Source: CAXTEJ01 sp964243295 (GTDB lineage Bacteria; Actinomycetota; Actinomycetes; Actinomycetales; Angustibacteraceae). Taken from it: 18,125 nucleotides of DNA. The translations under genes were made by a program, and so were the position numbers. The notes beneath the pieces were generated by a model. The model worked only from the letters and a program-made list of their open reading frames with translations, searched no databases and was not told the DNA's origin. Location: NCBI GenBank assembly GCA_964243295.1, contig CAXTEJ010000062.1, positions 1-18,125 of the forward strand, in the 5' to 3' direction. Shown here piece after piece: positions 1-8,701 of this stretch. The number at the start of each line of letters is the position of its first letter. Position 1 is the first letter of the stretch.

Positions 1-897
1 ACCCAGAGCCTCGCGGACCTCGGGCAGCGCACCAGCTGCGGCAACCGCGCGGTCATCGGCTGCAACTGGGCCACCGACCAGCCGCTGTGCGACGCCTGCC
101 GCCTCACCACGATCCGTCCGAACGACGAGGACATCCCCGGCGTGGCCGCCTGGGCGCTGACCGAGACCGCCAAGCGGCGGCTGCTGTACCAGCTCGACGA
201 CCTGGGGCTGCCGACGTCCGGGATGAGCTTCGAGCTGCTCTCGAGCGCGCACGAGCCTGTCATCACCGGCCACGCCGACGGCGTCATCACCATCGACATG
301 GCCGAGGGCGACGACGTGCACCGCGAGCAGGTGCGGATCGGCCTGGGCGAGACCTACCGGACGATGCTCGGGCACCTGCGGCACGAGGTCGGCCACTGGT
401 ACTGGCAGGTGCTGGTCGACGGCACCGCACGCAGCGACCGGTCTCGCAAGCTGTTCGGTGACGAGCGCCGCGACTACGCGACGGCGCTGCAGGAGCACTA
501 CGCCGCCTCGGACGACCGGGCGTGGACGGGCACCCACGTCACGAGGTACGCCGCGTCACACCCGTGGGAGGACTGGGCCGAGTGCTTCGCGCACTACCTG
601 CACATCCGCGACACGCTGCAGACGACCGCGGCGTGGCAGGTGCGCATCGGCGGCCCCGTCACCGAGCCACCGGTCGCGCGCTCGGGCTGGCTGCAGGTCG
701 AGCCGGGCGAGCAGGTGGAGACGTTCGACGTCATGATCTCGGACTGGCTGCCGGTGTCGTTCGTGCTGAACGCGGTCAACCGCAGCCTCGGGCAGAGCGA
801 CGCCTACCCGTTCGTGCTGGTGCCCGCGGTGCTCGAGAAGCTGCGGTTCGTGCACGCGTGCGTCGAGGGAGCGGCCACGGCGGACGCGGCCGCCTGA
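1..897 (+). CDS. putative zinc-binding metallopeptidase, 5'-truncated by window edge
   Basis: The reading frame is open from base 1 and gives 298 visible residues before TGA; the true start lies outside the window. Visible residues 13, 21, 30 and 33 are cysteines (TSC, IGC, then LCDAC), the end of a zinc-ribbon module. They are followed by HEVGH at visible residues 128-132, a zincin HExxH site with His128, Glu129 and His132 as ligands and catalytic base. A later WEDWAECFAHYLH block is typical of the same family. This zinc-ribbon plus HExxH layout matches the uncharacterised 'putative zinc-binding metallopeptidase' family (PF15887, recalled). There is no signal peptide or membrane segment in the visible part, so it is probably cytoplasmic. 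The substrate is unknown. The gene ends 15 bases before the stop of the converging L,D-transpeptidase gene. I am confident of the family, not of the activity. Confidence 0.85.
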   Translation, partial: TQSLADLGQRTSCGNRAVIGCNWATDQPLCDACRLTTIRPNDEDIPGVAAWALTETAKRRLLYQLDDLGLPTSGMSFELLSSAHEPVITGHADGVITIDMAEGDDVHREQVRIGLGETYRTMLGHLRHEVGHWYWQVLVDGTARSDRSRKLFGDERRDYATALQEHYAASDDRAWTGTHVTRYAASHPWEDWAECFAHYLHIRDTLQTTAAWQVRIGGPVTEPPVARSGWLQVEPGEQVETFDVMISDWLPVSFVLNAVNRSLGQSDAYPFVLVPAVLEKLRFVHACVEGAATADAAA

Positions 898-912
898 CCT
901 CGCCGGCTCGGC

Positions 913-2145
913 TCAGGCCAGGGCCGAGTGGGTGGCCCACTGCTTGAGGCTCATGTTCCACATCGTGTAGCCGTTGTAGGACTCCAGCGCCCGCTTGGAG
1001 CCGGTGTAGGTGACCACGTCGCCGACCTTGGACCGGTCGAACAACCACTTGGCGTTGGCGGTGCTCATGCCCGTGCAGCCGTGGCTGACGTTGCTGCGGC
1101 CCTGGGAGCCGACCGACCACGGGGCCGCGTGGACGAACTCACCGCTCCAGGTCAGGCGCATCGCGTACTTGACCTTGATGTTGTAGTACTCGGGGTCGCT
1201 CTTCGCGAGGCCGGTGGTCTCGGCATCCATCTGCCGGCTGGTCTCGCGGCTGAGGATCACCTTGGTGCCGGCGCGGGTGTCGAAGCCCGCCTTGCCGGTC
1301 GTGATGGGGATGACCCGCAGCACCCTGCCGTCCTGACGCACGGTCATCGTGTGCTTCTTGATGTCGACCGTGCTGATCATCGCCCGGTCGACGGTGAACG
1401 CCGTCGTGGCGTTGCGCGTCGTCCAGATGCCCGGGCGGGTCTGGACGCCCTTGAGGTCGGCCTTGACGCTGACCTTGGTGCCCGGCTTCCAGTAGCCGAC
1501 GGGCCGCCACACCAGCTGGCGGGCGTCGAGCCAGCCCCAGGCGCCGTTGACCTTCGGGCTGGTCGTCACCGACACCCGACGCTCGATGTCGTCCTGCTTG
1601 TCCTTGCTCACCAGCCCGGCGAACTGGATGACCACGGGCATGCCCACGCCGACCTTCGTGGCGCCCGTGGGCATCAGGTAGAAGTCGGCGGAGTCCTTGG
1701 GCACCACGGTCTTGAGCGTGCTGAGCACCGTCGTGGGCCGGCCGGCCTCATTGGTGGCCGTCGCCTTGACGGTGTAGGTCTGGGTCAGGTCGAGCAGACC
1801 GGACGACGTCCAGTCGGCCCCGTCGTCCGACATGGCGCCCGTGAGGGCGTCACCGTCGTCGTCGGTGACCGTGACGGCGTCGAGCCTGCCGCCGGCGGCG
1901 GACACCGTGACCGGGGTGTCAGGCGTGACCTTGGTGACACCGTCACCCGGGCTGATCGTGACCGTCGCCGCAGGGACGACGGGAGCCGACGAGGAGGACG
2001 ACGAGCTCGCGGACGACGGTGTGCCCGATGGGTCCGGCGTGGCCGCCTGCGCCTGCGCGGTGCCACCGTCGCAGCTGGAGAGCAGTCCCGCGACGAGCGC
2101 GAGGGCCGTCCCGGCCAGGGCGGTCTGCTGACGTCGGCTCGTCAT
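913..2145 (-). CDS. lipoprotein L,D-transpeptidase with Ig-like domains
   Basis: This 410-residue protein should sit outside the membrane and form 3-3 cross-links in peptidoglycan. The chosen ATG gives a proper lipoprotein signal: Arg-containing N terminus, hydrophobic stretch 8-22 and lipobox LSSC with Cys25 as the lipidated residue; in-frame upstream starts would bury it. A Ser-rich linker (about 43-54) follows, then Ig-like regions (about 60-150 and 155-253), then a YkuD catalytic domain (about 256-390). The domain carries His339 in FVHAAPW and the signature SHGC with catalytic Cys357. The C-terminal Trp-rich tail is also typical of the mycobacterial LdtMt2 group. The next residues are TGM rather than the mycobacterial LNV. 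The gene lies downstream of ctaF on the same strand but is separated by two hairpins, so it probably has its own promoter, which I could not locate with confidence. Confidence 0.93.
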   Translation of the reverse strand: MTSRRQQTALAGTALALVAGLLSSCDGGTAQAQAATPDPSGTPSSASSSSSSSAPVVPAATVTISPGDGVTKVTPDTPVTVSAAGGRLDAVTVTDDDGDALTGAMSDDGADWTSSGLLDLTQTYTVKATATNEAGRPTTVLSTLKTVVPKDSADFYLMPTGATKVGVGMPVVIQFAGLVSKDKQDDIERRVSVTTSPKVNGAWGWLDARQLVWRPVGYWKPGTKVSVKADLKGVQTRPGIWTTRNATTAFTVDRAMISTVDIKKHTMTVRQDGRVLRVIPITTGKAGFDTRAGTKVILSRETSRQMDAETTGLAKSDPEYYNIKVKYAMRLTWSGEFVHAAPWSVGSQGRSNVSHGCTGMSTANAKWLFDRSKVGDVVTYTGSKRALESYNGYTMWNMSLKQWATHSALA

Positions 2146-2206
2146 ACCTGTGCAGGTCCTCACGGTCGCGGCGAGGGGCTGCGACCGGTGTGTCTGCATC
2201 CCCGAC

Positions 2207-2234
2207 CACCGCACCAGCCACGAGGCGTGCGGTG
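2207..2234 (-). other. perfect 8-bp inverted repeat upstream of the L,D-transpeptidase gene
   Basis: CACCGCAC at 2207-2214 pairs perfectly with GTGCGGTG at 2227-2234 around a 12-base loop. It lies directly beside the hairpin at 2239-2275 and about 60 bases before the transpeptidase start. It could be a second terminator stem, an mRNA leader structure or a binding site. No U-tract follows it. Confidence 0.5.
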
Positions 2235-2238
2235 ATGG

Positions 2239-2275
2239 CTCCACGGTACGCCATGGGCCCCGCCCGACCGTGGAG
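2239..2275 (-). terminator. hairpin after ctaF, probable end of the oxidase operon
   Basis: CTCCACGGT at 2239-2247 and ACCGTGGAG at 2267-2275 form a perfect 9-bp stem with a 19-base loop. It begins 10 bases after the ctaF stop codon. There is no run of U after it, as is usual for actinobacterial terminators, so the terminator call rests on position and stem strength. Confidence 0.55.
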
Positions 2276-2284
2276 GTCGCGGGC

Positions 2285-2686
2285 TCAGTGGGCGTGCGCG
2301 CCGCGCCAGTACTCAAAGACCCAGCCGACCAGCGCGAGGGCACCGAGGGCCATGCCCAGCGTGACCATCCACCAGCCGACGGCGAGACCGAGGAACACCA
2401 TGCCACCGGTCGCTGCCAGGGGCAGCGGCCACCAGCTGTGGGGGCTGAAGAAGCCGTACTCGCCCGCCGCCGACTCGATCGGGGCCTGCGGGTCGTCCTC
2501 GGGGCGCAGGTCGATGTGGCGGGAGGTGAACCACAGGTACCAGCCGACCATCAGCGCCAGCCCGCCGGTCAGGAACAAGCCGGTCGAGCCGACCGGCTCG
2601 TTCCACCCGGTCAGCAGCCCGTAGATGACGCCCATGGGGATGAAGAAGAAGGTGCCCGATCCGAACAGCCAGCTCTCGACGCGCAT
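2285..2686 (-). CDS. ctaF: cytochrome c oxidase subunit IV, actinobacterial type
   Basis: This 133-residue membrane protein is the small subunit IV of the actinobacterial aa3-type cytochrome c oxidase. It has four hydrophobic segments (about 8-27, 36-52, 86-103 and 107-124). The N terminus MRVESWLFGSGTFFF and the C-terminal EYWRGAHAH ending are characteristic of the family. The ATG at 2686 has an AGAGGGG Shine-Dalgarno seven bases upstream, inside the end of ctaD. Only one base separates it from the ctaD stop, so the two are almost certainly translationally coupled. Length is as expected for the family. No ctaE (subunit III) or qcr genes are in the window; in actinobacteria they usually lie elsewhere. 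Confidence 0.93.
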   Translation of the reverse strand: MRVESWLFGSGTFFFIPMGVIYGLLTGWNEPVGSTGLFLTGGLALMVGWYLWFTSRHIDLRPEDDPQAPIESAAGEYGFFSPHSWWPLPLAATGGMVFLGLAVGWWMVTLGMALGALALVGWVFEYWRGAHAH

Positions 2687-2687
2687 G

Positions 2688-4459
<1,772 letters not shown>

Positions 4460-4463
<4 letters not shown>

Positions 4464-5344
4464 GAGGCGCTGCTTCCGACGGTCGGGATCTTGAGGCCCT
4501 CGTCCGGCTCGAGCTGGGAGGGGTTGAGCGTGTTGGGGAGCTGACCGCTCTGACCGAGGTCGCGCAGGCTCGTGATGTGGTCGGCGTAGTCCTGCTGCGA
4601 GACGACCTTCACCTGGAAGAGCATCTCGGAGTGGTAGGCGCCGCACAGCTCGGCGCACTTGCCGGTGAAGGTGCCGATCTGGTCGGGGGTCACCTGGAAC
4701 TTGTTGACCCGCCCGGCGATCATGTCCATCTTCATCAGGAATGACGGCACCCAGAACGAGTGGTTCACGTCGCGCGCGGTCAGCACGAACTCGGTGACCT
4801 GGTCGACCGGCAGCCACATCGTGGGCAGGTCGCCCACCCGGACGCCCTCGGTGTCGACCTGCTCGGTGCTCTCGAAGGTGTTGCTGGTGATGTAGTTGAA
4901 GTCCCACGCCCAGCGCTTGCCGACGACGTTGACGACGTTGTCGGCCGGCTTGCTGGTGTCGAGCAGCGCGGACTCGTCACGCGCGGTGTAGTAGAAGAGC
5001 ACTCCTACCATCATCAACGGGACGACGGTGTAGAGGATCTCCATGGGCAGGTTGTAGCGCAGCTGCTCGGGCAGGGAGGTGTCGTCCTTGCGCTTGCGGT
5101 AGCGCACGACGGCCCAGAAGATCAGCCCCCACACCAGGACGCCGACGCCGAGCGCCACGACCCACGCGCCGTTCCACAGCCGGGTGACGCGGTCGGAGTC
5201 GGTGGTGACGCCCTCGGGCAGGAACCCCCGCGACAGGGTGTCGGCCGAGCAGCCGCTCAGCAGCAGCACCGCCGCGGCGACCACCGCGGACCGCCCAGCG
5301 GCACGCTGCAGCCGGCCGGGGCGCGGTGAGGGGAGCACGGGCAC
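4460..5344 (-). CDS. ctaC: cytochrome c oxidase subunit II (CuA), lipoprotein
   Basis: This 294-residue subunit takes electrons from cytochrome c and passes them to subunit I. A lipoprotein signal ends at LSGC with Cys32 as the modified residue. Two transmembrane helices follow (about 58-80 and 100-120). The periplasm-side cupredoxin domain holds the CuA site: His195 in RDVNHSFWVP and the CAELCGAYHSEM block with Cys230, Glu232, Cys234, His238 and Met241. The GTG start at 5344 has AAAGG seven bases upstream and gives the full signal peptide. It is the first gene of ctaC-ctaD-ctaF and overlaps ctaD by four bases. In actinobacteria with a bcc-aa3 supercomplex the electron donor is usually a membrane-bound diheme cytochrome. 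Confidence 0.97.
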
Positions 5345-5570
5345 GCTGCACCTTTCGGTAAGTCACGTCGCGGTGCCGGACGAGTCGGACGCCGGAGGCG
5401 CGGGGGCGGTCGGGCACTGCACTGCCAACGACGGCCACACTAACGCAGCGTCCGCGCGTCGACAGGGCAGGGTGGCCGAGCGTTGCACGTCGTGGCGCAC
5501 GGCCGAAGGCACGTGCGCCTCCCTCGTCAACTGCCTGTTCCGCCCCCGATGGGTCCGGCAGGATGCGGCC
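5345..5570. promoter_or_regulatory. divergent intergenic region between ctaC and the PPOX-family gene
   Basis: This 226-base gap must hold promoters for both directions. For ctaC, the minus strand has TAGTGT at 5442-5437, a fair TANNNT -10 element, but no recognisable -35 at 16-18 bases upstream. For the + strand gene, CAGGAT at 5559-5564 lies six bases before the ATG, which could be the -10 of a near-leaderless transcript. The assignments are weak and no repeat or operator was recognised. Confidence 0.3.
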
Positions 5571-6203
5571 ATGAGCGCCGAGCACGAGCTGACCGCCGTG
5601 ACGTCCGCCGACGAGCTGCGCGCGCTCGTCGGGGCACCGGCGCCGAGGGCGGCGACCAAGGTGCGCACCACGCTCGGGCGCGTCGACCGGCAGTGGCTGG
5701 CGTGCGCGCCGCTGTGCCTGGTCGCGACCAGCTCGGCCGACGGCCGCTGCGACGTCTCGCCGAAGGGCGACCCGCCGGGATCGGTGCTGGTGCTCGACGA
5801 CACGACGGTCGTGCTGGCCGAGCGGCCGGGCAACCGGCGCGTCGACGGCTTCCTCAACGTGCTCGAGAACCCGCACGTCGGACTGATCTTCGTGGTGCCG
5901 GGCCGCGGCGACACGCTGCGGGTCAACGGCCGCGCCGCGCTGGCGCGCGACGCGCCGTTCTTCGACGACCTCGTCGTCGAGCAGCACCGGCCGGCCCTCG
6001 CCCTGGTCGTCGACGTCGAGGAGGTCTTCTACCACTGCTCGAAGGCGTTCCTGCGCTCGCGGCTGTGGCAGCCGCAGTCGTGGGACCCGGACGCGCTGCC
6101 GCGCCGCGCGCAGATCGCCCTCGAGGTCGAGCGCGCCGAGGCCTCGCTGGAGGAGCTCGACGCCTACTACGGCCCGGGCTATGCCGAGCGCCTCTACCGC
6201 TGA
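5571..6203 (+). CDS. pyridoxamine 5'-phosphate oxidase-like flavin/F420-fold protein
   Basis: This 210-residue protein has the split-barrel fold of the PPOX superfamily and probably binds FMN or a related deazaflavin. Visible landmarks are CLVATSSADGRCDVSPKGDPPG (49-70, in two pieces), ERPGNRR at 84-90, NVLENPHVGLIF at 96-107 and PGRGDTLRVNGRA at 110-122. These are hallmarks of the DR2398-type subfamily (TIGR04025, recalled), whose reaction is not established. It lacks the C-terminal features of true PdxH, so a pyridoxal role is not implied. The ATG at 5571 was chosen because the homologous region begins just after it. An open extension upstream runs into ctaC on the other strand and is not convincing. 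A CAGGA element lies seven bases before the start. The gene converges on aat with 32 bases between stops. Confidence 0.85.
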   Translation: MSAEHELTAVTSADELRALVGAPAPRAATKVRTTLGRVDRQWLACAPLCLVATSSADGRCDVSPKGDPPGSVLVLDDTTVVLAERPGNRRVDGFLNVLENPHVGLIFVVPGRGDTLRVNGRAALARDAPFFDDLVVEQHRPALALVVDVEEVFYHCSKAFLRSRLWQPQSWDPDALPRRAQIALEVERAEASLEELDAYYGPGYAERLYR

Positions 6204-6223
6204 CAGCCGCTGACGACGTCCAC

Positions 6224-6241
6224 CGCTGAGGTCGTTCAGCG
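6224..6241. terminator. small convergent-end hairpin between the PPOX gene and aat
   Basis: CGCTGA at 6224-6229 pairs with TCAGCG at 6236-6241 around a six-base loop. It covers the aat stop codon and lies 21 bases after the stop of the + strand gene. The stem is short and CGCTGA also occurs twice just upstream as direct repeats, so the terminator role is tentative. Confidence 0.3.
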
Positions 6242-6910
6242 CCAGCGCTCGGGCAGCGGCAGCTCGAGGGCCCGGCCCAGCCGGCGCGCGTACTCCTCGC
6301 GAGGCACCTCGACGACGCCGAGCGTGGCGAGGTGGTCGGTGCGCCACTGCACGTCGAGCAGGCGGTCGGGCTCGTGCGGCCCGAGCAGCCCGACGAGCGC
6401 GACCAGCGCGGCCTTGGACGCGTCACGCACCCGGTGGAACATCGACTCGCCGGCGAACAGCCCGCCCACCGCGACGCCGTACAGCCCGCCGACGAGCTCG
6501 TCGTCCTGCCAGGCCTCGACCGAGTGCGCCCAGCCCAGCCGGTGCAGCTCGAAGTAGGCGCGCGCGACGCCCGCGGTGATCCAGCGGCCGTCGCGGCCGG
6601 GGTCGGCGCAGCCGCGGACGACGTCGGCGAAGGCGGTGTCGACCCGGATCTCGAAGCGCGGCAGCACCTTGCGCAGCGACCGGTGCACCCGCAGCCCGTC
6701 CACGGGCAGCACGCCGCGCGGGTCGGGGCTCCACCAGCCGATGTCGCCGCCGCCGCGACGTCCGGTGCCCATCGGGAACAGGCCGGTGCGGTAGGCCTGC
6801 AGCAGCGTGCCGGGCGCGAGGTCGGCGCCGATGCCCACGAGGTCGACGCCCGGCTCGGCTCCGGCGAGGCTCAGCGCCCAGGGGGACGGCGCGGGCTCGC
6901 GGGGCGTCAG
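6236..6910 (-). CDS. aat: leucyl/phenylalanyl-tRNA--protein transferase
   Basis: Aat transfers Leu or Phe from aminoacyl-tRNA to proteins with N-terminal Arg or Lys, marking them for ClpAP/ClpCP-type degradation through the N-degron pathway in the cytoplasm. Numbered from a CTG at 6910, the 224 residues show SPWALSL near the N terminus, FPMG at 45-48, WWSPDPRGVLP at 59-69, GRWIT at 108-112, HSVEAW at 129-134 and GGLFAGESMFHR at 149-160. They also show LLDVQWRTDHLATLG at 184-198, with Glu155, Asp186 and Gln188 at the catalytic positions. No ATG, GTG or TTG precedes the conserved N terminus in frame; the first standard start is GTG at 6838, which would drop about 24 conserved-region residues. 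The CTG overlaps the adoK stop as CTGA with AGGG five bases upstream. Length from CTG is close to the E. coli enzyme (234). Confidence 0.9.
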   Translation of the reverse strand: MTPREPAPSPWALSLAGAEPGVDLVGIGADLAPGTLLQAYRTGLFPMGTGRRGGGDIGWWSPDPRGVLPVDGLRVHRSLRKVLPRFEIRVDTAFADVVRGCADPGRDGRWITAGVARAYFELHRLGWAHSVEAWQDDELVGGLYGVAVGGLFAGESMFHRVRDASKAALVALVGLLGPHEPDRLLDVQWRTDHLATLGVVEVPREEYARRLGRALELPLPERWR

Positions 6911-7887
6911 CGCGACCCTAGATGGGGCCGGACCTCGGCGGCGAGGTCGTCGCCGTACGCCTCGGACAGCCGCTGGAGGAACGCCGGAGCCGAGAAGTCG
7001 TACTCCTGGGTGCCGACGGTCTCGACGACGTAGGCGGCCAGCATCGAGCCGACCTGGGCGCAGCGCTCGTGGGTGAGGCCCCAGGCGAGCCCGGCCAGGA
7101 AGCCGGCGCGGAACGCGTCGCCGACGCCCGTGGGGTCGGCCTTGCGCACCTCCCGTGCCACCCCGACCTCGATCGGGTCGTCGCCCTTGCGCTCGATCCG
7201 GGCCCCGCGCGCCCCGAGGGTGGTGACGCGCGTGCCGACCAGCCCGAGGATCTCCTCGGCCGACCAGCCGGTCTTGCGCTCGGTCAGAGCCGCCTCGTAC
7301 TCGTTGCTGAACAGGTAGGTGGCGCCCTCGATGAGACGGCGGATGACCGGGCCGTCGGAGAAGGCGAGCTGCTGGCTGGGGTCGGCGGCGAACGCGTAGC
7401 CGCGGCTGCGGCACTCGTCGGTGTGCCGCAGCATGCCCTCGGGGTCGTTGGCACCGACCAGCACCAGGTCGAGGCCGCCGACGCGGGCGGCCAGCGGGGC
7501 GAGCTCGATCTCGCGTGCCTCGGACATCGCGCCGGCGTAGAAGGAGGCGATCTGCGCCTGGTCGGCGTCGGTGGTGCACACGAAACGCGCGGTGTGGCGC
7601 AGCTCGGAGACCCGCACGTGGCCGGTGTCGACGCCGTGCCGGTCCAGCCACGAGCGGTACTCGGCGAAGTCGGCGCCGACCGACCCGACGAGCAGCGGGC
7701 GCAGCCCGAGGTTGGCCATGCCGAAGGCGATGTTGGCCGCGACCCCGCCGCGACGCACCTGCAGCTCCTCGACGAGGAACGACAGCGAGATCTTGTCGAG
7801 CTGCTCGACGACCAGGGAGTCGGCGAACCGCCCCGGGAAGGTCATCAGGTGGTCGGTGGCGATGGAACCGGTCACGGCGATCTGCAC
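6907..7887 (-). CDS. adoK: adenosine kinase, PfkB family (Rv2202c-like)
   Basis: This 326-residue PfkB-family kinase closely follows the sequence of M. tuberculosis Rv2202c (AdoK/CbhK) as I recall it. Shared stretches include IAVTGSIATDHLM at the N terminus, the RGGVA block near 45-49, HTARFVCTT, IASFYAGAMSEAR and AFAADPSQQLA. The second PfkB signature DPTGVGDAFRAG begins at residue 251, with Asp257 as the catalytic base and GVGD as the anion hole. The expected reaction is ATP plus adenosine to AMP plus ADP in purine salvage; ribokinase-like activity on other sugars cannot be excluded by sequence. The GTG at 7887 begins the conserved N terminus. AGGG lies eight bases upstream, but TAGGGT is also a good -10 six bases before GTG, so it may be leaderless. 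It overlaps aat downstream, and the sugar cassette ends 51 bases upstream. Confidence 0.92.
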   Translation of the reverse strand: MQIAVTGSIATDHLMTFPGRFADSLVVEQLDKISLSFLVEELQVRRGGVAANIAFGMANLGLRPLLVGSVGADFAEYRSWLDRHGVDTGHVRVSELRHTARFVCTTDADQAQIASFYAGAMSEAREIELAPLAARVGGLDLVLVGANDPEGMLRHTDECRSRGYAFAADPSQQLAFSDGPVIRRLIEGATYLFSNEYEAALTERKTGWSAEEILGLVGTRVTTLGARGARIERKGDDPIEVGVAREVRKADPTGVGDAFRAGFLAGLAWGLTHERCAQVGSMLAAYVVETVGTQEYDFSAPAFLQRLSEAYGDDLAAEVRPHLGSR

Positions 7888-7913
7888 CGGTCGACCCTAT
7901 CGCCCGACCGGTG
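7885..7913 (-). promoter_or_regulatory. hairpin and possible leaderless promoter at the adoK start
   Basis: CACCGGTCG at 7885-7893 and CGACCGGTG at 7905-7913 form a perfect 9-bp stem with an 11-base loop. On the minus strand the adoK GTG codon is the last three bases of the stem and the loop carries GATAGGG. The same loop contains TAGGGT (7899-7894), which fits a TANNNT -10 six bases before GTG; TTCACC at 7921-7916 is a possible -35 with a 16-base spacer. Either a leaderless promoter or a start-codon-masking hairpin at the end of the upstream operon is possible. Confidence 0.45.
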
Positions 7914-7938
7914 CCGGTGAAGCCGCTCCGGTGAGCCC

Positions 7939-8697
7939 TCAGACGATGGTCCAACCACCATCGACCATCAGCGTCGACCCGTTGGCCATCTCGGCGACGT
8001 CACTGGCGAGGTACTGCACGGCCGCCGCGATGTCCGCGATCGTGGCGAAGCGGCCGCGGGGGATCTTGGTGAGGACAGCATCCCGGAAGGCGGGGTCATC
8101 CAGCCGTTCGGCGGTGCCGGGCGTGTACGTGAACGTCGGTGCGACGCCGGTGACGACGACACCCTGGCCGGCCCACTCGAGCGCGAGCACCCTCGTCACC
8201 TGGTCCAGCCCTCCCTTGGACGCGCAGTAGACCACCTCGTCTTGGTTGGCGACTGTGGACAGCTGGCTGCTCATGTTGATGATCCGCCCGTGGCCGCGCG
8301 GCAGCATGTGCCGTGCTGCGGCCTGAGCACAGAAGAAGGTCGCCCGCAGGTTGAGGTTCATCATCGTGTCCCAGTCGTCCTCGGTGACGTCGATGGCGGA
8401 GATGGGCTGGCCCATGCCGGCGACGTTCACGAGGACGTCGATGCCCTCGAGCTCACCGACGATCCGGTCGAACAGGGGTCGGATCGTCGATACGTCGCGA
8501 AGATCGGCCGCGTACGTGTGGGCCGCATGGCCGCCAGCCTCCAGCTCGCTCGCCAGGCGGCTCGCGCTCACGTCGTCCCTGCCGACTGCAGCGACGACGG
8601 CCCCCTGGTCGAGGAAGTGATCGACCAGGCCACGTCCGATGCCGCTGGTCGCCCCCGTGATCACCATGATCTTGCCGCTGACGTCGAATGGGTTCAT
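7939..8697 (-). CDS. SDR-family NAD(P)-dependent oxidoreductase
   Basis: This 252-residue classical short-chain dehydrogenase has the cofactor motif TGATSGIG at 14-21, NVAG at 91-94, and the catalytic Ser144, Tyr157 and Lys161 (YCASK). The C terminus NGSTLMVDGGW is standard. Overall pattern is closest to sugar-acid and sugar dehydrogenases such as KduD and aldose 1-dehydrogenases, but the substrate cannot be read from the sequence. It is the last gene of the sugar cassette and starts four bases after the galM stop, with GGTAGGA before its ATG, so the two are coupled. An aldose dehydrogenase beside a mutarotase is a known pairing for oxidation of a specific sugar anomer, which is inference here. 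No lactonase, dehydratase or aldolase accompanies it. The ATG at 8697 begins the conserved Rossmann region; a longer frame upstream only mirrors galM. Confidence 0.92.
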   Translation of the reverse strand: MNPFDVSGKIMVITGATSGIGRGLVDHFLDQGAVVAAVGRDDVSASRLASELEAGGHAAHTYAADLRDVSTIRPLFDRIVGELEGIDVLVNVAGMGQPISAIDVTEDDWDTMMNLNLRATFFCAQAAARHMLPRGHGRIINMSSQLSTVANQDEVVYCASKGGLDQVTRVLALEWAGQGVVVTGVAPTFTYTPGTAERLDDPAFRDAVLTKIPRGRFATIADIAAAVQYLASDVAEMANGSTLMVDGGWTIV

Positions 8698-8701
8698 CGT
8701 C

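Noticed and set aside
5184..5570. N-terminal extension of the PPOX-family gene
   Set aside because: It overlaps the 5' end of ctaC on the other strand, has no family similarity, and a conserved start exists at 5571.
6907..7887. adoK as the missing ribokinase of the sugar cassette
   Set aside because: Sequence and position match the conserved actinobacterial adenosine kinase, so it predates the cassette. A secondary role is possible but unsupported by sequence.
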